DNA of 64,000 bases from Virgibacillus ndiopensis. Lineage in GTDB: Bacteria > Bacillota > Bacilli > Bacillales > Amphibacillaceae. Location: positions 930,001 through 994,000 of the forward strand of contig NZ_FZMZ01000005.1 in NCBI RefSeq assembly GCF_900187325.1. The letters are read 5' to 3'. Of the stretch, positions 27,466 through 36,968 are shown in pieces (positions within the stretch are counted from its first letter, which is position 1; every line of letters begins with the position of its first letter). The translations under genes were made by a program, and so were the position numbers. The notes beneath the pieces were generated by a model. The model had not been told where the DNA came from. It saw only the letters and a program-made list of their open reading frames with translations, and did not search any database.

Positions 27466-28398
27466 TTAGACATCTCGTCTATTTTCCCCAGTCATGGAGA
27501 CCTCATTACTGACTTGTTTTATTCGTTCTATAATTCGACCTGCTTTTACGGTTTCAACACCACCACGATTTGATGTTGACAACTGAATTTCCAATTGTTC
27601 TAAACTGTAATTTGAAGTGAAGAATACAGGCAAACGCTCCATCATTCGGTACTGTAAAATAGATCCCAGAATTTCATCCCGGAACCAGGCAGATTGTGTT
27701 TCCGCTCCAATATCATCCAACATAAGCACGTCGGTTTTCTTAAAATAATCTATTTTTTCATTAATAGAGTCATCTTTGATTGATCCCTTCATTTCTCGAA
27801 CAAATTCAGGCATATAAATGAGCATCGATGATATATTTATTTTTTTCAATTCATTTGCAATAGCACCTAGAAAATATGTTTTTCCAACCCCAAATGGTCC
27901 ATGGAAATAAATCCCTTTTGCTGGAAGTGATAATTTTGCATCGTTTAAAAAGGTTATTGTTTGCTTTATTGCATTAATTCTAGTGGAATTATTGTCAAAT
28001 TCATCAACTGATGCTTTAAGTATCTCTTTAGGCATATATAGACTTTGGATTAAATTTTGCTGCTTTTTCTGTTTTTCATTAACTACTCTATTATGACATT
28101 TTTCATAAACAATATGAATTTCATTATTATCCGTTTTTAAAACGGGGGAATAGCCCTTAATCATATTGATACACCCATTTAATGATGAGCATTTATCGCA
28201 TTGTTTTGATTGAGTTTTATATTCGTAAAGTTTAATAAGATTCTTATCTATTTCCTGTTGTGTAAGTTGTGGATTTAATGAAATAAATTCACTTATCTCA
28301 GGGTCTTCTAGGACTTCTTTTCTTATTTTTACGTACTTGTCTTTAAAACTTTCATTACTTTGCATCCACTTTTTTAATGTAGATTGTATTGGTTCCAT
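27466..28398 (-). CDS. dnaI: Primosomal protein DnaI, helicase loader
   Basis: AAA+ ATPase that loads the replicative helicase DnaC on DNA together with DnaB and DnaD. An N-terminal domain contains a zinc-binding cluster (CDKCSSLNGC near residue 73, later YEKCH), then Walker A GPFGVGKTYF (about residue 166) and Walker B VLMLDDIGAE. The frame is open to an ATG at 28407 that overlaps the dnaB stop (ATGA), but this ATG sits on the AAGGATG ribosome site. I chose the ATG at 28398, which gives MEPIQSTL, like B. subtilis MEPIG; length 310 (B. subtilis 311). Confidence 0.95.
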   Translation of the reverse strand: MEPIQSTLKKWMQSNESFKDKYVKIRKEVLEDPEISEFISLNPQLTQQEIDKNLIKLYEYKTQSKQCDKCSSLNGCINMIKGYSPVLKTDNNEIHIVYEKCHNRVVNEKQKKQQNLIQSLYMPKEILKASVDEFDNNSTRINAIKQTITFLNDAKLSLPAKGIYFHGPFGVGKTYFLGAIANELKKINISSMLIYMPEFVREMKGSIKDDSINEKIDYFKKTDVLMLDDIGAETQSAWFRDEILGSILQYRMMERLPVFFTSNYSLEQLEIQLSTSNRGGVETVKAGRIIERIKQVSNEVSMTGENRRDV

Positions 28399-28403
28399 TG
28401 AAA

Positions 28404-29753
28404 TCATCCTTGCAAATGATTATTTTTGTTACTACTAGTGAATTCACGTAAGAGCGCTGCTACTTCCTCTTTTTCTTTATCAGCGTCAACAGATGGTTGC
28501 TTCGATGCATCCTGTTGTTTCTTTTTTCGTTCTGTAAACCATTCTGGTACAACTTCATGGGAAGCAGGTTTCTTGTAATTATTTTGTTTGTTAGTAGTTG
28601 TTTTTTTATAGCGATTTTTTTCAGTTTTGGCAAACGCCATTGCCTCTTTAGCAGTTTTTAAATTTGCCCGTGACCAATGACTAGCAATTTTTTCTAAATA
28701 GGCCTTAGAAAGCTTCATGTTTGATTGTAACAGCACATAATGAATCAGCACATTCATTACTGGTGATGGTAAACCTTGATTTGTCATAACCTCACGAATA
28801 ACCCTTAAATCTTGTTCAGAAGCCCTGTTACCACTGGATAGATCTTCTAGTAATTGTTTCGGTGAAATGGTCTGTAATTCGTTTATTAACTGTTCTTCTT
28901 TAGAAGTTGGCTTGTAGTCAGTCTGCCTTTTCACCGTATTTTGTTGTCTATCGGTTAATTTTACAACGGATTGATTATATTTGGTTTTAAATAAATCATG
29001 GCAAGCATCTTTAAACTCATCAATGTCTAACGTGTTTTCAGCTGTCAAAGCCCATAATACTGCTTTTTCAACTTCATATGCCGCTAGATCATACAATACC
29101 ATCATTTGTGAAAGTATTCTTTTATTTTCTAAGGTTAAAATTTTCTTCTCGGGTATCATGCGTTGCTTTAACATTTGCTGCATCCACGAAAAATCTATAG
29201 TTACAGTTTCATCTATCGTATCCGATTCAATTGGTTCTACATCTTCCAAATGTGGTTGAAATGTTTGAAAAACATCACTAAATGAAGACGTTATATTGAT
29301 TCCTTTTTGGGACGAGGGATTCTGCACATAATAATTTTTTAATACTTCAAATTTCGCCTGTCCCACATGATGATAAAGTAATTGAGTCAGCATAGCATCT
29401 TTAAAAAACTCATTAGGTGCAAAAGGGCTAATTAATTCATACATATAGACATCATTCTTCTCCGTTTTATTTTCGTATGTTTTTAATAGTCCGATTCCTT
29501 CAAGCTTCACCCTAGCCCGGTATATATCATCCAATGGCAAATTTAAATAATTCATTAATGTGTGATGTGTTTGTGGTGTAGCCTCTTGTTGCAACTCTTT
29601 TTCATGCAAAAGAGTTTGGTATAAGGAAACAGCGTTTATACCAATTAACGGCTGGTAAAGGTGAGTTAATGATTTTGCATAACCTTCTGGCATGTTTCCC
29701 TTTTGCAAAATATAGTAGCCGTCAATAGGCAATATTTTCCCTATTACATTCAT
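28404..29753 (-). CDS. dnaB: Replication initiation and membrane attachment protein DnaB
   Basis: Firmicute DnaB (not the E. coli helicase), which helps load the helicase and attaches the origin to the membrane. The family motif YAKSLTHLYQPLIGINAVSLY appears near residue 24 (full motif longer), and RARVKLEGIGLLKTYE near residue 80. A DnaB/DnaD C-terminal domain lies around residues 320-400, followed by a basic low-complexity tail. The frame opens 11 codons earlier, but AAGGGAAGGG directs the start to the ATG at 29753, giving 449 residues (B. subtilis 472). Confidence 0.94.
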   Translation of the reverse strand: MNVIGKILPIDGYYILQKGNMPEGYAKSLTHLYQPLIGINAVSLYQTLLHEKELQQEATPQTHHTLMNYLNLPLDDIYRARVKLEGIGLLKTYENKTEKNDVYMYELISPFAPNEFFKDAMLTQLLYHHVGQAKFEVLKNYYVQNPSSQKGINITSSFSDVFQTFQPHLEDVEPIESDTIDETVTIDFSWMQQMLKQRMIPEKKILTLENKRILSQMMVLYDLAAYEVEKAVLWALTAENTLDIDEFKDACHDLFKTKYNQSVVKLTDRQQNTVKRQTDYKPTSKEEQLINELQTISPKQLLEDLSSGNRASEQDLRVIREVMTNQGLPSPVMNVLIHYVLLQSNMKLSKAYLEKIASHWSRANLKTAKEAMAFAKTEKNRYKKTTTNKQNNYKKPASHEVVPEWFTERKKKQQDASKQPSVDADKEKEEVAALLREFTSSNKNNHLQG

Positions 29754-29851
29754 TACACTAACCCTTCCCTTTTGTCTAAAATACATTTTCTCAGCATATT
29801 TAAGTCTTACTGATTTGTATTGTAAACCTCAATAAATTTATAGTTTCAAGT

Positions 29852-30313
29852 TTACTTTTTGTCCGTATTAATTAATTCCCTTAATTCATCTAAAAATACA
29901 CTTATATCCTTGAATTGGCGATAAACGGAAGCAAACCGAACATAGGCAACTTCGTCAACTTCAGAAAGTCTGTCCATAACCATTTCGCCAATTTCTTTAC
30001 TCTCTATTTCAGAAGCACCAGAATTCCGAAGTTCTTTTTCCACATCTAAAGCAATTCCCTCAATTTTTTCAATCGGAACTGGTCTTTTTTCACATGCCTT
30101 AATTAATCCTCGAATTAGTTTCTCTCTACTATATTCTTGTCTTGTTCCATCTTTTTTCACTACAATTAATGGAACTTCTTCAACCCGTTCAAAGGTGGTG
30201 AAACGAAAGCCACATTGTTCACATTCTCGTCTCCTACGAATTGATCGTCCCTCTTCAATTGGTCGTGAATCAAGAACCTTTGTGCTTTTATAATTGCAAT
30301 TTGAGCATCTCAA
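29852..30313 (-). CDS. nrdR: Transcriptional repressor NrdR
   Basis: ATP/dATP-sensing repressor of ribonucleotide reductase genes, 153 residues. The N-terminal zinc ribbon has CSNC (residues 3-6) and CEQC (about 31-34). The signature [18 protein letters not shown] is followed by the ATP-cone domain (about 49-139). The start is a TTG at 30313, where MRCSNC matches the family N-terminus; a weak ribosome site (GGGG) precedes it. It leads the replication operon nrdR-dnaB-dnaI. Confidence 0.97.
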   Translation of the reverse strand: MRCSNCNYKSTKVLDSRPIEEGRSIRRRRECEQCGFRFTTFERVEEVPLIVVKKDGTRQEYSREKLIRGLIKACEKRPVPIEKIEGIALDVEKELRNSGASEIESKEIGEMVMDRLSEVDEVAYVRFASVYRQFKDISVFLDELRELINTDKK

Positions 30314-30335
30314 CTAATTCAACCCCAATCATATG

Positions 30336-30728
30336 CTACATTGGTTGTGTATCAATCAGCATTAATTCTTTGTTAAGCTCTGTGTATAACTTTTGAATAA
30401 GCCTCGTACTATGTGCAAAATCGAATGGAAGCATTGATTCGGTTGTGACCGAAAAATCAATTGCAGTTTGATATGGACGAACCATAATGACAGTGGCTAC
30501 GATGAATGCCTTTTTACCTTTCTTTACATTTGCACTTAATTCTCCGTGTTCCTTAGATGTAGAATTCAACTTATATTCAGGTGAATTTCTAAAAAATTGT
30601 TCTAATGTACTCAGACCTTTATCTTTTGTTGTTTTATAATAGCGTGTAGTCAATGTTGGGTCCCAATGATTTTCACTTGTTTCAGCATGATTACTAAAAT
30701 ATTTTGCTATTTTTTTCCCTACTGACAT
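30336..30728 (-). CDS. Conserved hypothetical protein between speD and nrdR
   Basis: A 130-residue soluble protein beginning MSVGKKIAKYFSNHAETSENHW. It has a basic first third and no membrane segment, signal or known motif. The ATG at 30728 is favoured over a GTG three codons upstream because GGGGTG provides spacing only for the ATG. It ends 22 bases before nrdR and is probably co-transcribed with it. I do not recognise a family; no function can be inferred. Confidence 0.75.
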   Translation of the reverse strand: MSVGKKIAKYFSNHAETSENHWDPTLTTRYYKTTKDKGLSTLEQFFRNSPEYKLNSTSKEHGELSANVKKGKKAFIVATVIMVRPYQTAIDFSVTTESMLPFDFAHSTRLIQKLYTELNKELMLIDTQPM

Positions 30729-30821
30729 CTCTCGCACCCCATTAATAGTATTCCTATATCCTATATGTATTTATAAATATATTACTATTTATTTTAACAT
30801 GTTTTTGACTAATCGACTAAT

Positions 30822-30868
30822 CAAAAATAGAGTTGATTACTTCCATATGGAAAATAATCAACTCTATT
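30822..30868 (-). terminator. speD terminator
   Basis: AATAGAGTTGATTA (30826-30839) and TAATCAACTCTATT (30855-30868) form a 14-bp perfect stem; the minus-strand transcript ends in five U residues. Confidence 0.92.
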
Positions 30869-30882
30869 CATACAACTTTTAT

Positions 30883-31260
30883 TTATAACACTTGAAATTT
30901 ATTGACTTTTACCGGTCCCATGCCACGTGGTACTTCAACTTTTTCATAGGTTTTTGCTTCTAAAGAATCAGCAATATATTGTGCTGCTACATTTGGATCA
31001 ATTATCTCACCACATGTATAAACGTCAATGCTTGCATACCCATGTTCAGGAAAACTATGAATAGTCAAATGTGATTCTGAAATAATTACCACGCCACTTA
31101 CACCATGTGGTGCAAATTTGTGAAAGGCAACCTCCCTTACTTCCGCTCCAGCCTTTAATGCTGCACTCACAAATATTCGCTCAATTAAACCCATATCGTT
31201 TAGTTTATCTATATTGCAGTCCCATAACTCAGCAATTACATGTCTGCCCATTGTATCCAT
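30883..31260 (-). CDS. speD: S-adenosylmethionine decarboxylase proenzyme
   Basis: Decarboxylates S-adenosylmethionine to supply aminopropyl groups for spermidine. The 125 residues match B. subtilis SpeD (126). The chain self-cleaves between Glu62 and Ser63 in [15 protein letters not shown] to make the pyruvoyl cofactor. Other family residues are visible in CGEIIDPN. The ATG follows GAGGGGG. It has its own promoter and terminator. Confidence 0.97.
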   Translation of the reverse strand: MDTMGRHVIAELWDCNIDKLNDMGLIERIFVSAALKAGAEVREVAFHKFAPHGVSGVVIISESHLTIHSFPEHGYASIDVYTCGEIIDPNVAAQYIADSLEAKTYEKVEVPRGMGPVKVNKFQVL

Positions 31261-31394
31261 TTATATTCCCCCTCAAAACATATAGATTAAATACTTCTAT
31301 TGTCACTTCTAACTACCACGGGGGAAAGTTAGTCCAAAGAGGTCCTAACCCTTTAAGTAGATGATTATTAAAACTTTTTAGAAGTTCAAAAAGT

Positions 31395-31423
31395 AGTATA
31401 AACCGTTTAGTTTATTTTTGCAA
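31395..31423 (-). promoter_or_regulatory. Sigma-A promoter of speD
   Basis: Minus strand -35 TTGCAA (31418-31423), 17-base spacer, -10 TATACT (31395-31400). It lies about 130 bases upstream of speD and downstream of the gapB stop. The intervening leader has no clear riboswitch. Confidence 0.75.
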
Positions 31424-31478
31424 TATGTTTTTCAACAAAAGCAAAAAGGTTTTTTCAGCGGGATGGATTAAACAAATC

Positions 31479-32507
31479 TTAGGAAACATTTACCTTTGTT
31501 TTCATATAATTCCCAACGTACTTTGCCAAATCAACTACACGGGTAGAATAACCCCATTCGTTATCGTACCATGCCAAAACTTTAATTTTATTTTCTCCAA
31601 TGACAATGGTTGATAGTCCATCTACAATTGCTGAAAAATCAGTTGTCGTATAATCAATCGAAACAAGTGGTTCTTCACTGTACTTCACAATACCCTTTAA
31701 TTCATGTTCTGCTGCTCTTTTAAAAGCTTGATTAACTTCATTGATCGAAGTTGATTTTTCAACATCGACAACTAAGTCAACTAACGATACGTTTGGAGTA
31801 GGTACCCGTAATGCCATTCCATGTAATTTACCATTTAAATGCGGCATTACTTCGCCTAACGCCTTGGCTGCCCCTGTTGATGTTGGAATAATTGATTGTG
31901 TGCAGCCTCTTGCCCTACGCATATCCTTATGTGGATTATCTAGATTTTTTTGATCGTTTGTGAATGCGTGAACGGTTGTCATTAATCCGTTATCAATCCC
32001 AAAGTTTTCATCCAAGACTTTTACAACAGGGGCCAAACAATTTGTTGTACACGATGCATTTGAAATCACATGATCTGTAACTGGATTGTACAATTCTTCG
32101 TTGACACCCATAACAATTGTTTGATCTACTTGTTTGCCAGGTGCTGTAATAATTACTTTTCTTGCACCTGCTTGTAAATGCAATCCCGCTCCTTCTTTAC
32201 TATTAAATTTACCTGTTGCCTCCATAACAATATCTATCTCAAGTTCATTCCATGGAAGTTTTTGTGGCTCCCGTGAATTTACAAGCAAAACTGTTTTTCC
32301 ATCTATTTCAATAGAATCCTGAAGCGCTTTCACTTCTCCGTCAAATATTCCATGGACACTATCATATTTAATTAAATGTGCTAGTGTTTCTGGAGGATAG
32401 TTCGCATTAATTGCCACAACCGTTAATTGTTCATCCTTAATCGCTTGGCGAAACGCCATTCGTCCTATACGACCAAATCCATTAATAGCAATTCTTGTTT
32501 TATTCAT
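31479..32507 (-). CDS. gapB: Glyceraldehyde-3-phosphate dehydrogenase, gluconeogenic
   Basis: GapB, NADP-preferring and used in gluconeogenesis, 342 residues (B. subtilis GapB 340). The catalytic cysteine is Cys153 in SNASCTTNCLAP. The N-terminal Rossmann fold has NGFGRIGR. After the second strand the sequence is VAINANYPPETLAH, where NAD-specific GapA carries an acidic residue; the change fits NADP use. The speD neighbour and the CcpN-type operators upstream also identify it as gapB rather than gapA. Confidence 0.96.
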   Translation of the reverse strand: MNKTRIAINGFGRIGRMAFRQAIKDEQLTVVAINANYPPETLAHLIKYDSVHGIFDGEVKALQDSIEIDGKTVLLVNSREPQKLPWNELEIDIVMEATGKFNSKEGAGLHLQAGARKVIITAPGKQVDQTIVMGVNEELYNPVTDHVISNASCTTNCLAPVVKVLDENFGIDNGLMTTVHAFTNDQKNLDNPHKDMRRARGCTQSIIPTSTGAAKALGEVMPHLNGKLHGMALRVPTPNVSLVDLVVDVEKSTSINEVNQAFKRAAEHELKGIVKYSEEPLVSIDYTTTDFSAIVDGLSTIVIGENKIKVLAWYDNEWGYSTRVVDLAKYVGNYMKTKVNVS

Positions 32508-32520
32508 TCATATTCCTCCT

Positions 32521-32570
32521 AAATATGTTATACTCATTAACTTTTTTATTGTAATTAGTATAACATATTT
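32521..32570 (-). promoter_or_regulatory. Paired CcpN-type operators and promoter of gapB
   Basis: A perfect 14-base inverted repeat: AAATATGTTATACT (32521-32534) and AGTATAACATATTT (32557-32570), separated by 22 bases. Each arm contains TATGTTATACT, which fits the CcpN operator consensus TRTGHYATAYW as I remember it. On the minus strand the upstream arm also contains a -10 hexamer TATACT with no good -35. CcpN represses gapB in the presence of glucose in B. subtilis. Confidence 0.75.
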
Positions 32571-32610
32571 TTGGAGAAAAGTGCTTTAAAATATTTTTTT
32601 GAGTCAAATG

Positions 32611-32645
32611 AAGAGCATGGATAATTATATCCATGCTCTTTTAGT
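32611..32645 (-). terminator. Hairpin after coaE
   Basis: AAGAGCATGGATA and TATCCATGCTCTT (32611-32640) form a 13-bp stem with a four-base loop. The U run is poor on the minus strand and better on the plus strand. It lies seven bases after the coaE stop, so it is most likely the terminator of the polA-mutM-coaE unit. Confidence 0.7.
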
Positions 32646-32650
32646 ATGTC

Positions 32651-33250
32651 TCAAATAATATTCCACTCTTGTAATAATTTTTCTAGTTGTTCATATGATT
32701 GATATTTAGTTCCATTATTGTCAATAATAGCATCTGCCAATTTTGCCTTTTCACGAATCGGTATTTGAGCATTAATCCGCTGTAATGCTTCATTTTCTGT
32801 ATACTTATCCCGTTCCATTAAGCGATTTAATTGTACAGACTCATCAACATAAACAACTAATGTTTTATCAACAAAATGTGTTAATTTACTTTCAAAAAGT
32901 AATGGAATATCCAAAACAACACATGTCGCCCCTGATTCTACATATCCATCTCTTCGTTTCAGTATTTTCTCCCGTACAGCAGGATGAACAATTTCATTTA
33001 GTTGATTTCGCTTTGCCTCATCTGCAAAAACAATTTCTCCTAGTTTCTTCCTGTTAATAGTCTTATCTTCACGCAATATTTGTTGACCAAAAGTGTTTAC
33101 TATTTGATCATATGCCTTTTCGCCAGGAGCTACAACCTCTCGTGAAATTTTATCTGCATCAACAACTGGAATGTTATAATCATCAAACATTAGGGAAACG
33201 GTACTTTTCCCACTCGCAATACTACCAGTTAAACCAATTATTAGTGCCAT
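32651..33250 (-). CDS. coaE: Dephospho-CoA kinase
   Basis: Last step of CoA synthesis, phosphorylating dephospho-CoA. Walker A GLTGSIASGKST begins at residue 6, followed by DADKISREVVAPGEKAYDQI and VLDIPLLFESKL, all family marks. The frame opens 20 codons earlier inside mutM, but AGAGGAG seven bases before the ATG at 33250 sets the start, giving 199 residues (B. subtilis 197). It follows mutM by 13 bases. Confidence 0.96.
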   Translation of the reverse strand: MALIIGLTGSIASGKSTVSLMFDDYNIPVVDADKISREVVAPGEKAYDQIVNTFGQQILREDKTINRKKLGEIVFADEAKRNQLNEIVHPAVREKILKRRDGYVESGATCVVLDIPLLFESKLTHFVDKTLVVYVDESVQLNRLMERDKYTENEALQRINAQIPIREKAKLADAIIDNNGTKYQSYEQLEKLLQEWNII

Positions 33251-33263
33251 ACTATTACTCCTC

Positions 33264-34091
33264 TTAGGATTTTTGACACGATACACAAAGATGCGTTCCG
33301 CGCCCGCCAATTTTCATCTTTACAATTGGTTTCCCACAATTTTTACACGCTTGATTTTCTTGGCCATAAACAAACAATTCCTGCTGAAACATCCCCATAT
33401 CACCTTGTCCATTTACATAGGAACGAATTGTAGTACCACCTTGTTCAACTGCCTTAGCCAATGTTGCGATTGCTTCTCGTTGAATAGCCTGAACTTCTTT
33501 TTTTGTCAATTTACTCGCTTTTTTTAGTGGATGAACACCTGCTTTAAATAATGTTTCATCAACATATATGTTTCCGAGTCCAGCAACAATCGTTTGATCT
33601 AATAATGCAGACTTGATCACACGATCAGTCTTTTTTAATTTCTCATAAAAGTAAGAGAAGGTAAAATCTTTATCAAACGGGTCAGGACCCAATTGGATTA
33701 ATGGTTTTTCCTTTCGTTCTTCTCCTTTTTTAAAAACATGCATTGTCCCAAACTTCCGGACATCATTATACCTGAGTTCTTCACCATTTGTGAATGCAAA
33801 AATGACATGCGTATGTTTTTTCACAGGTTCTGAGGATTGATGAACACTATATTTTCCTTCCATGCGTAAGTGTGATACTAAAACAAAATCATCTAATTGA
33901 AATAACAGAAATTTCCCCTTACGTTTAATATCCCTAATGGTTTGGCCACGCAGTATGTGCTTAAACTGTTCTACATCGTCAGGTACTTTAACAATGTTTG
34001 GCCAAAAGACATCTACCTTTTCAATTGTCTTATTTAATACAAATTGTTTAAGTGTATTTTTAATTGTTTCAACTTCTGGTAATTCTGGCAT
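33264..34091 (-). CDS. mutM: Formamidopyrimidine-DNA glycosylase
   Basis: Fpg/MutM removes oxidised purines and nicks DNA by beta/delta elimination. The N-terminal catalytic proline follows the initiator (MPELPEVET). The helix-two-turn-helix is near LLDQTIVAGLGNIYVDE (about 165). The C-terminal zinc finger has CKNC near residue 248 and CVSC at the end. The 275 residues match B. subtilis MutM (276). It lies between polA and coaE, as in B. subtilis. Confidence 0.97.
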   Translation of the reverse strand: MPELPEVETIKNTLKQFVLNKTIEKVDVFWPNIVKVPDDVEQFKHILRGQTIRDIKRKGKFLLFQLDDFVLVSHLRMEGKYSVHQSSEPVKKHTHVIFAFTNGEELRYNDVRKFGTMHVFKKGEERKEKPLIQLGPDPFDKDFTFSYFYEKLKKTDRVIKSALLDQTIVAGLGNIYVDETLFKAGVHPLKKASKLTKKEVQAIQREAIATLAKAVEQGGTTIRSYVNGQGDMGMFQQELFVYGQENQACKNCGKPIVKMKIGGRGTHLCVSCQKS

Positions 34092-34133
34092 GTCTCCTAT
34101 TCTCCTTCAAGCTTGTCACAGCGTATACTAGTA

Positions 34134-36773
34134 TTACTTAGCATCAAACCAGCTGTCACCGTATTCATAGTCAACCTTAAGTGGAACGTCAAGTTCAACT
34201 GTATTTTCCATTACAGCAGGGACAACCTGTTTCAGCTTATCAATTTCTTCCTTCGGTGCTTCAAGGATAAGCTCATCATGAACTTGGAGCAGCATTCTGG
34301 CTTCAAGCTTCTCATCAATCAATTTTTCATGAAGGTCTATCATTGCTTTTTTAATAATATCAGCTGCACTTCCTTGAATTGGTGTGTTCATGGCTGTACG
34401 TTCAGCAAAGCTCCGCTTATTAAAATTCCTGCTCGTAATGTCTGGTAAGTATCGTCTACGGTTCATTAAGGTGGTTACATAGCCTTTGTGTTTCGCTTCT
34501 TGAACAACCTCATCCATAAATGTTTTGACACCAGGATAACTATCCAAATAGCGTTCAATAAATTTTTTCGCTTCTTTTCGGGTGATTCTTAAACTTTGTG
34601 ACAACCCATAATCACTAATTCCATAAACGATTCCAAAATTGACTGCCTTAGCCTGACGCCGCATGTTACTGGTTATTTCGTCTTCTCCAACATGAAAAAC
34701 TTCCATTGCAGTACGTGTATGAATATCCATATCATTCTGGAATGCCTCAATTAATTTTTTATCTTTTGCAATATGTGCTAGCACACGCAATTCAATTTGC
34801 GAATAATCAGCTGCAAACATAATCCAATCCTTTTTCGTTGGAACAAATGCTTGACGGATTTTTCTCCCTTCTTCCAAACGGATTGGAATGTTCTGTAGGT
34901 TAGGATCAATAGAACTTAATCGGCCAGTTTGCGTGAGTGCTTGATTAAATCGCGTATGAATTTTATTAGACTCTTTGTTTACTACCTTTAATAAGCCTTC
35001 AATATATGTTGATTGAAGCTTGCCTAGTTGTCGGTATAAAAGCAGTTTTGGAATTATTTCATGCTCATCCTGTAATTGTTCCAATACATCAGCAGCTGTT
35101 GAATAACCAGTTTTTGTTTTTTTGATTACAGGTAATTCCAGCTTATCGAAAAGAATTGGTCCCAATTGTTTAGGAGAATTTAAATTAAACTTTTCACCAG
35201 CAAGCTCATAGACATCTTTTTCGATTTCGTCTAATCGTTGTTTTAATTCAGCTCCCATTTCCTCTAACCTGTTTACATTAACCATAACTCCAGTATGTTC
35301 CATTTCTCCAAGAATAAGCGCAAGTGGCATTTCTAATTCTTTATACAATTCATATTGCTCATTTTCTTTTAAATTTGTTTCCATATTATCCTTTATTGTA
35401 TATAAAAGGCTTGTCTTTCTAGCAATATGCTCTGATAAGACTCCTTGTTCAGGAACCTTCAGTTTGGCACCCTTACCATAAATCTCTTCATCAAATAAAA
35501 CATCTGTTTTACCCATACGATGACCAATTGCTGGTATATCATGATGATTTTCAGAAGGATCAAGTAAATAGGAAGCTAGTAGCATATCAAACGTAATTCC
35601 TTTAATCTCAATGTCCTGTCTTAGTAAGGCAACCAGTGTTTTCTTGGCATCAAATACATATTTTTTCTGACTAGCATTCTCAGCCCATTCACGAAATGCT
35701 TTTGATTTAACAGCGACCTCTGTTGGGATAAAATATGCCTTCTTTTCATTTGCTATCGCGATCCCCTCAATTGGAGCTTGATGATAGCTATCACTTAGCA
35801 TTTCTACCACTAGAGATTCTTCTCCAGTAAAGATATCTGGTGTTACTTCGTCCAAAATTGTAAAATCGATCTCTTTTAGTGATGCGTTTTGCTCAATTTC
35901 ATCTTCTGATTCACCAGTTAACCTGCTTAACAACGACTGAAATCCTAAATCCTTGAATATGGAGCTAACCTTGTTCTGCTCATAGCCTTCATAGACAATA
36001 TTATCGATCGTTATCTCGATTGGTGACTGACGATTTATCGTTACAAGGTCCTTACTCATGAAAGCATCATCTTTATGAGTTGAGAGATTCTCTTTTAGCT
36101 TTTTACCACTAATTTCATCAATATGATTGTATACCGCTTCTACTGTTTGGTATTGCTTAATCAATTTCGTAGCTGTCTTTTGTCCAACACCTGGTACACC
36201 TGGGATATTATCCGAGTTATCACCCATCAAAGCCTTTAAATCGATAATTTGTTCTGGTGTAATTTCCATTTTTTCCACCATGTAATCTGGTGTATACGAT
36301 TCTACATCACTAATCCCTTTTCTCGTTAATTTCACAGTTACGTTGTCCGATACAAGCTGCAATAAATCCTTGTCACCGGAAATAACAGTAACATCCCACT
36401 TTTCTTCGTTACCTTTCGTTGCCAATGTACCAATGATGTCATCTGCTTCATATTGGTCAAGCTGATAATGGGGAATATTAAATGCATCTAGCAATTCTTT
36501 TAAAATAGGAAACTGTTCCGATAGCTCTGGCGGCGTTTTTTGACGGCCACCTTTATATTCTTTATAGGTTTGATGGCGAAATGTCGTTTTTCCCGCGTCA
36601 AATGCCACTAATATATGTGAAGGCTTTTCATCCTCCAAAATTCTTAATAGCATCGTTGTAAATCCATAAACGGCATTGGTATATACACCTTTATCATTAT
36701 TTAGTAATGGTAAAGCAAAAAAAGCACGGTAAATAATACTATTTCCATCGATTAAGACTAATTTTTTCGACAC
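34134..36773 (-). CDS. polA: DNA polymerase I
   Basis: DNA polymerase I, 879 residues (B. subtilis 880). It has a 5'-3' exonuclease domain (1-290; DGNSIIYRAFFALP, DEILQ-type acidic sites such as YEADDIIGT), a central 3'-5' exonuclease-like fold (about 300-470) that appears to lack the catalytic acids, as in other Bacillus enzymes, and the polymerase domain. Polymerase motifs are ADYSQIELRVLAH (A), RRQAKAVNFGIVYGIS (B) and LLQVHDELILE (C). The start is a GTG at 36773 after GAGGAGG. It heads polA-mutM-coaE. Confidence 0.98.
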   Translation of the reverse strand: MSKKLVLIDGNSIIYRAFFALPLLNNDKGVYTNAVYGFTTMLLRILEDEKPSHILVAFDAGKTTFRHQTYKEYKGGRQKTPPELSEQFPILKELLDAFNIPHYQLDQYEADDIIGTLATKGNEEKWDVTVISGDKDLLQLVSDNVTVKLTRKGISDVESYTPDYMVEKMEITPEQIIDLKALMGDNSDNIPGVPGVGQKTATKLIKQYQTVEAVYNHIDEISGKKLKENLSTHKDDAFMSKDLVTINRQSPIEITIDNIVYEGYEQNKVSSIFKDLGFQSLLSRLTGESEDEIEQNASLKEIDFTILDEVTPDIFTGEESLVVEMLSDSYHQAPIEGIAIANEKKAYFIPTEVAVKSKAFREWAENASQKKYVFDAKKTLVALLRQDIEIKGITFDMLLASYLLDPSENHHDIPAIGHRMGKTDVLFDEEIYGKGAKLKVPEQGVLSEHIARKTSLLYTIKDNMETNLKENEQYELYKELEMPLALILGEMEHTGVMVNVNRLEEMGAELKQRLDEIEKDVYELAGEKFNLNSPKQLGPILFDKLELPVIKKTKTGYSTAADVLEQLQDEHEIIPKLLLYRQLGKLQSTYIEGLLKVVNKESNKIHTRFNQALTQTGRLSSIDPNLQNIPIRLEEGRKIRQAFVPTKKDWIMFAADYSQIELRVLAHIAKDKKLIEAFQNDMDIHTRTAMEVFHVGEDEITSNMRRQAKAVNFGIVYGISDYGLSQSLRITRKEAKKFIERYLDSYPGVKTFMDEVVQEAKHKGYVTTLMNRRRYLPDITSRNFNKRSFAERTAMNTPIQGSAADIIKKAMIDLHEKLIDEKLEARMLLQVHDELILEAPKEEIDKLKQVVPAVMENTVELDVPLKVDYEYGDSWFDAK

Positions 36774-36908
36774 AATATGCCTCCTCTATTAAAATGTTAT
36801 TATGTAATTATTTAAGTAGTTATCTCATTTTATCATTTTAATTAATTAAAAGAAAAAATATCAAAAATATTGACTACATCTTATTATATCAGTTTTATTC
36901 GATAATCA

Positions 36909-36965
36909 CTTTTAAAAAGGTCAACTCCATTATCTGTTTGGAAAAACAAATAATAAAGTTGACCT
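36909..36965 (-). terminator. phoPR terminator
   Basis: AGGTCAACT (36918-36926) and AGTTGACCT (36957-36965) form a 9-bp stem enclosing further A-T pairs; the minus-strand transcript then has five U residues. It follows the phoR stop by three bases. Confidence 0.85.
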
Positions 36966-36968
36966 AAA

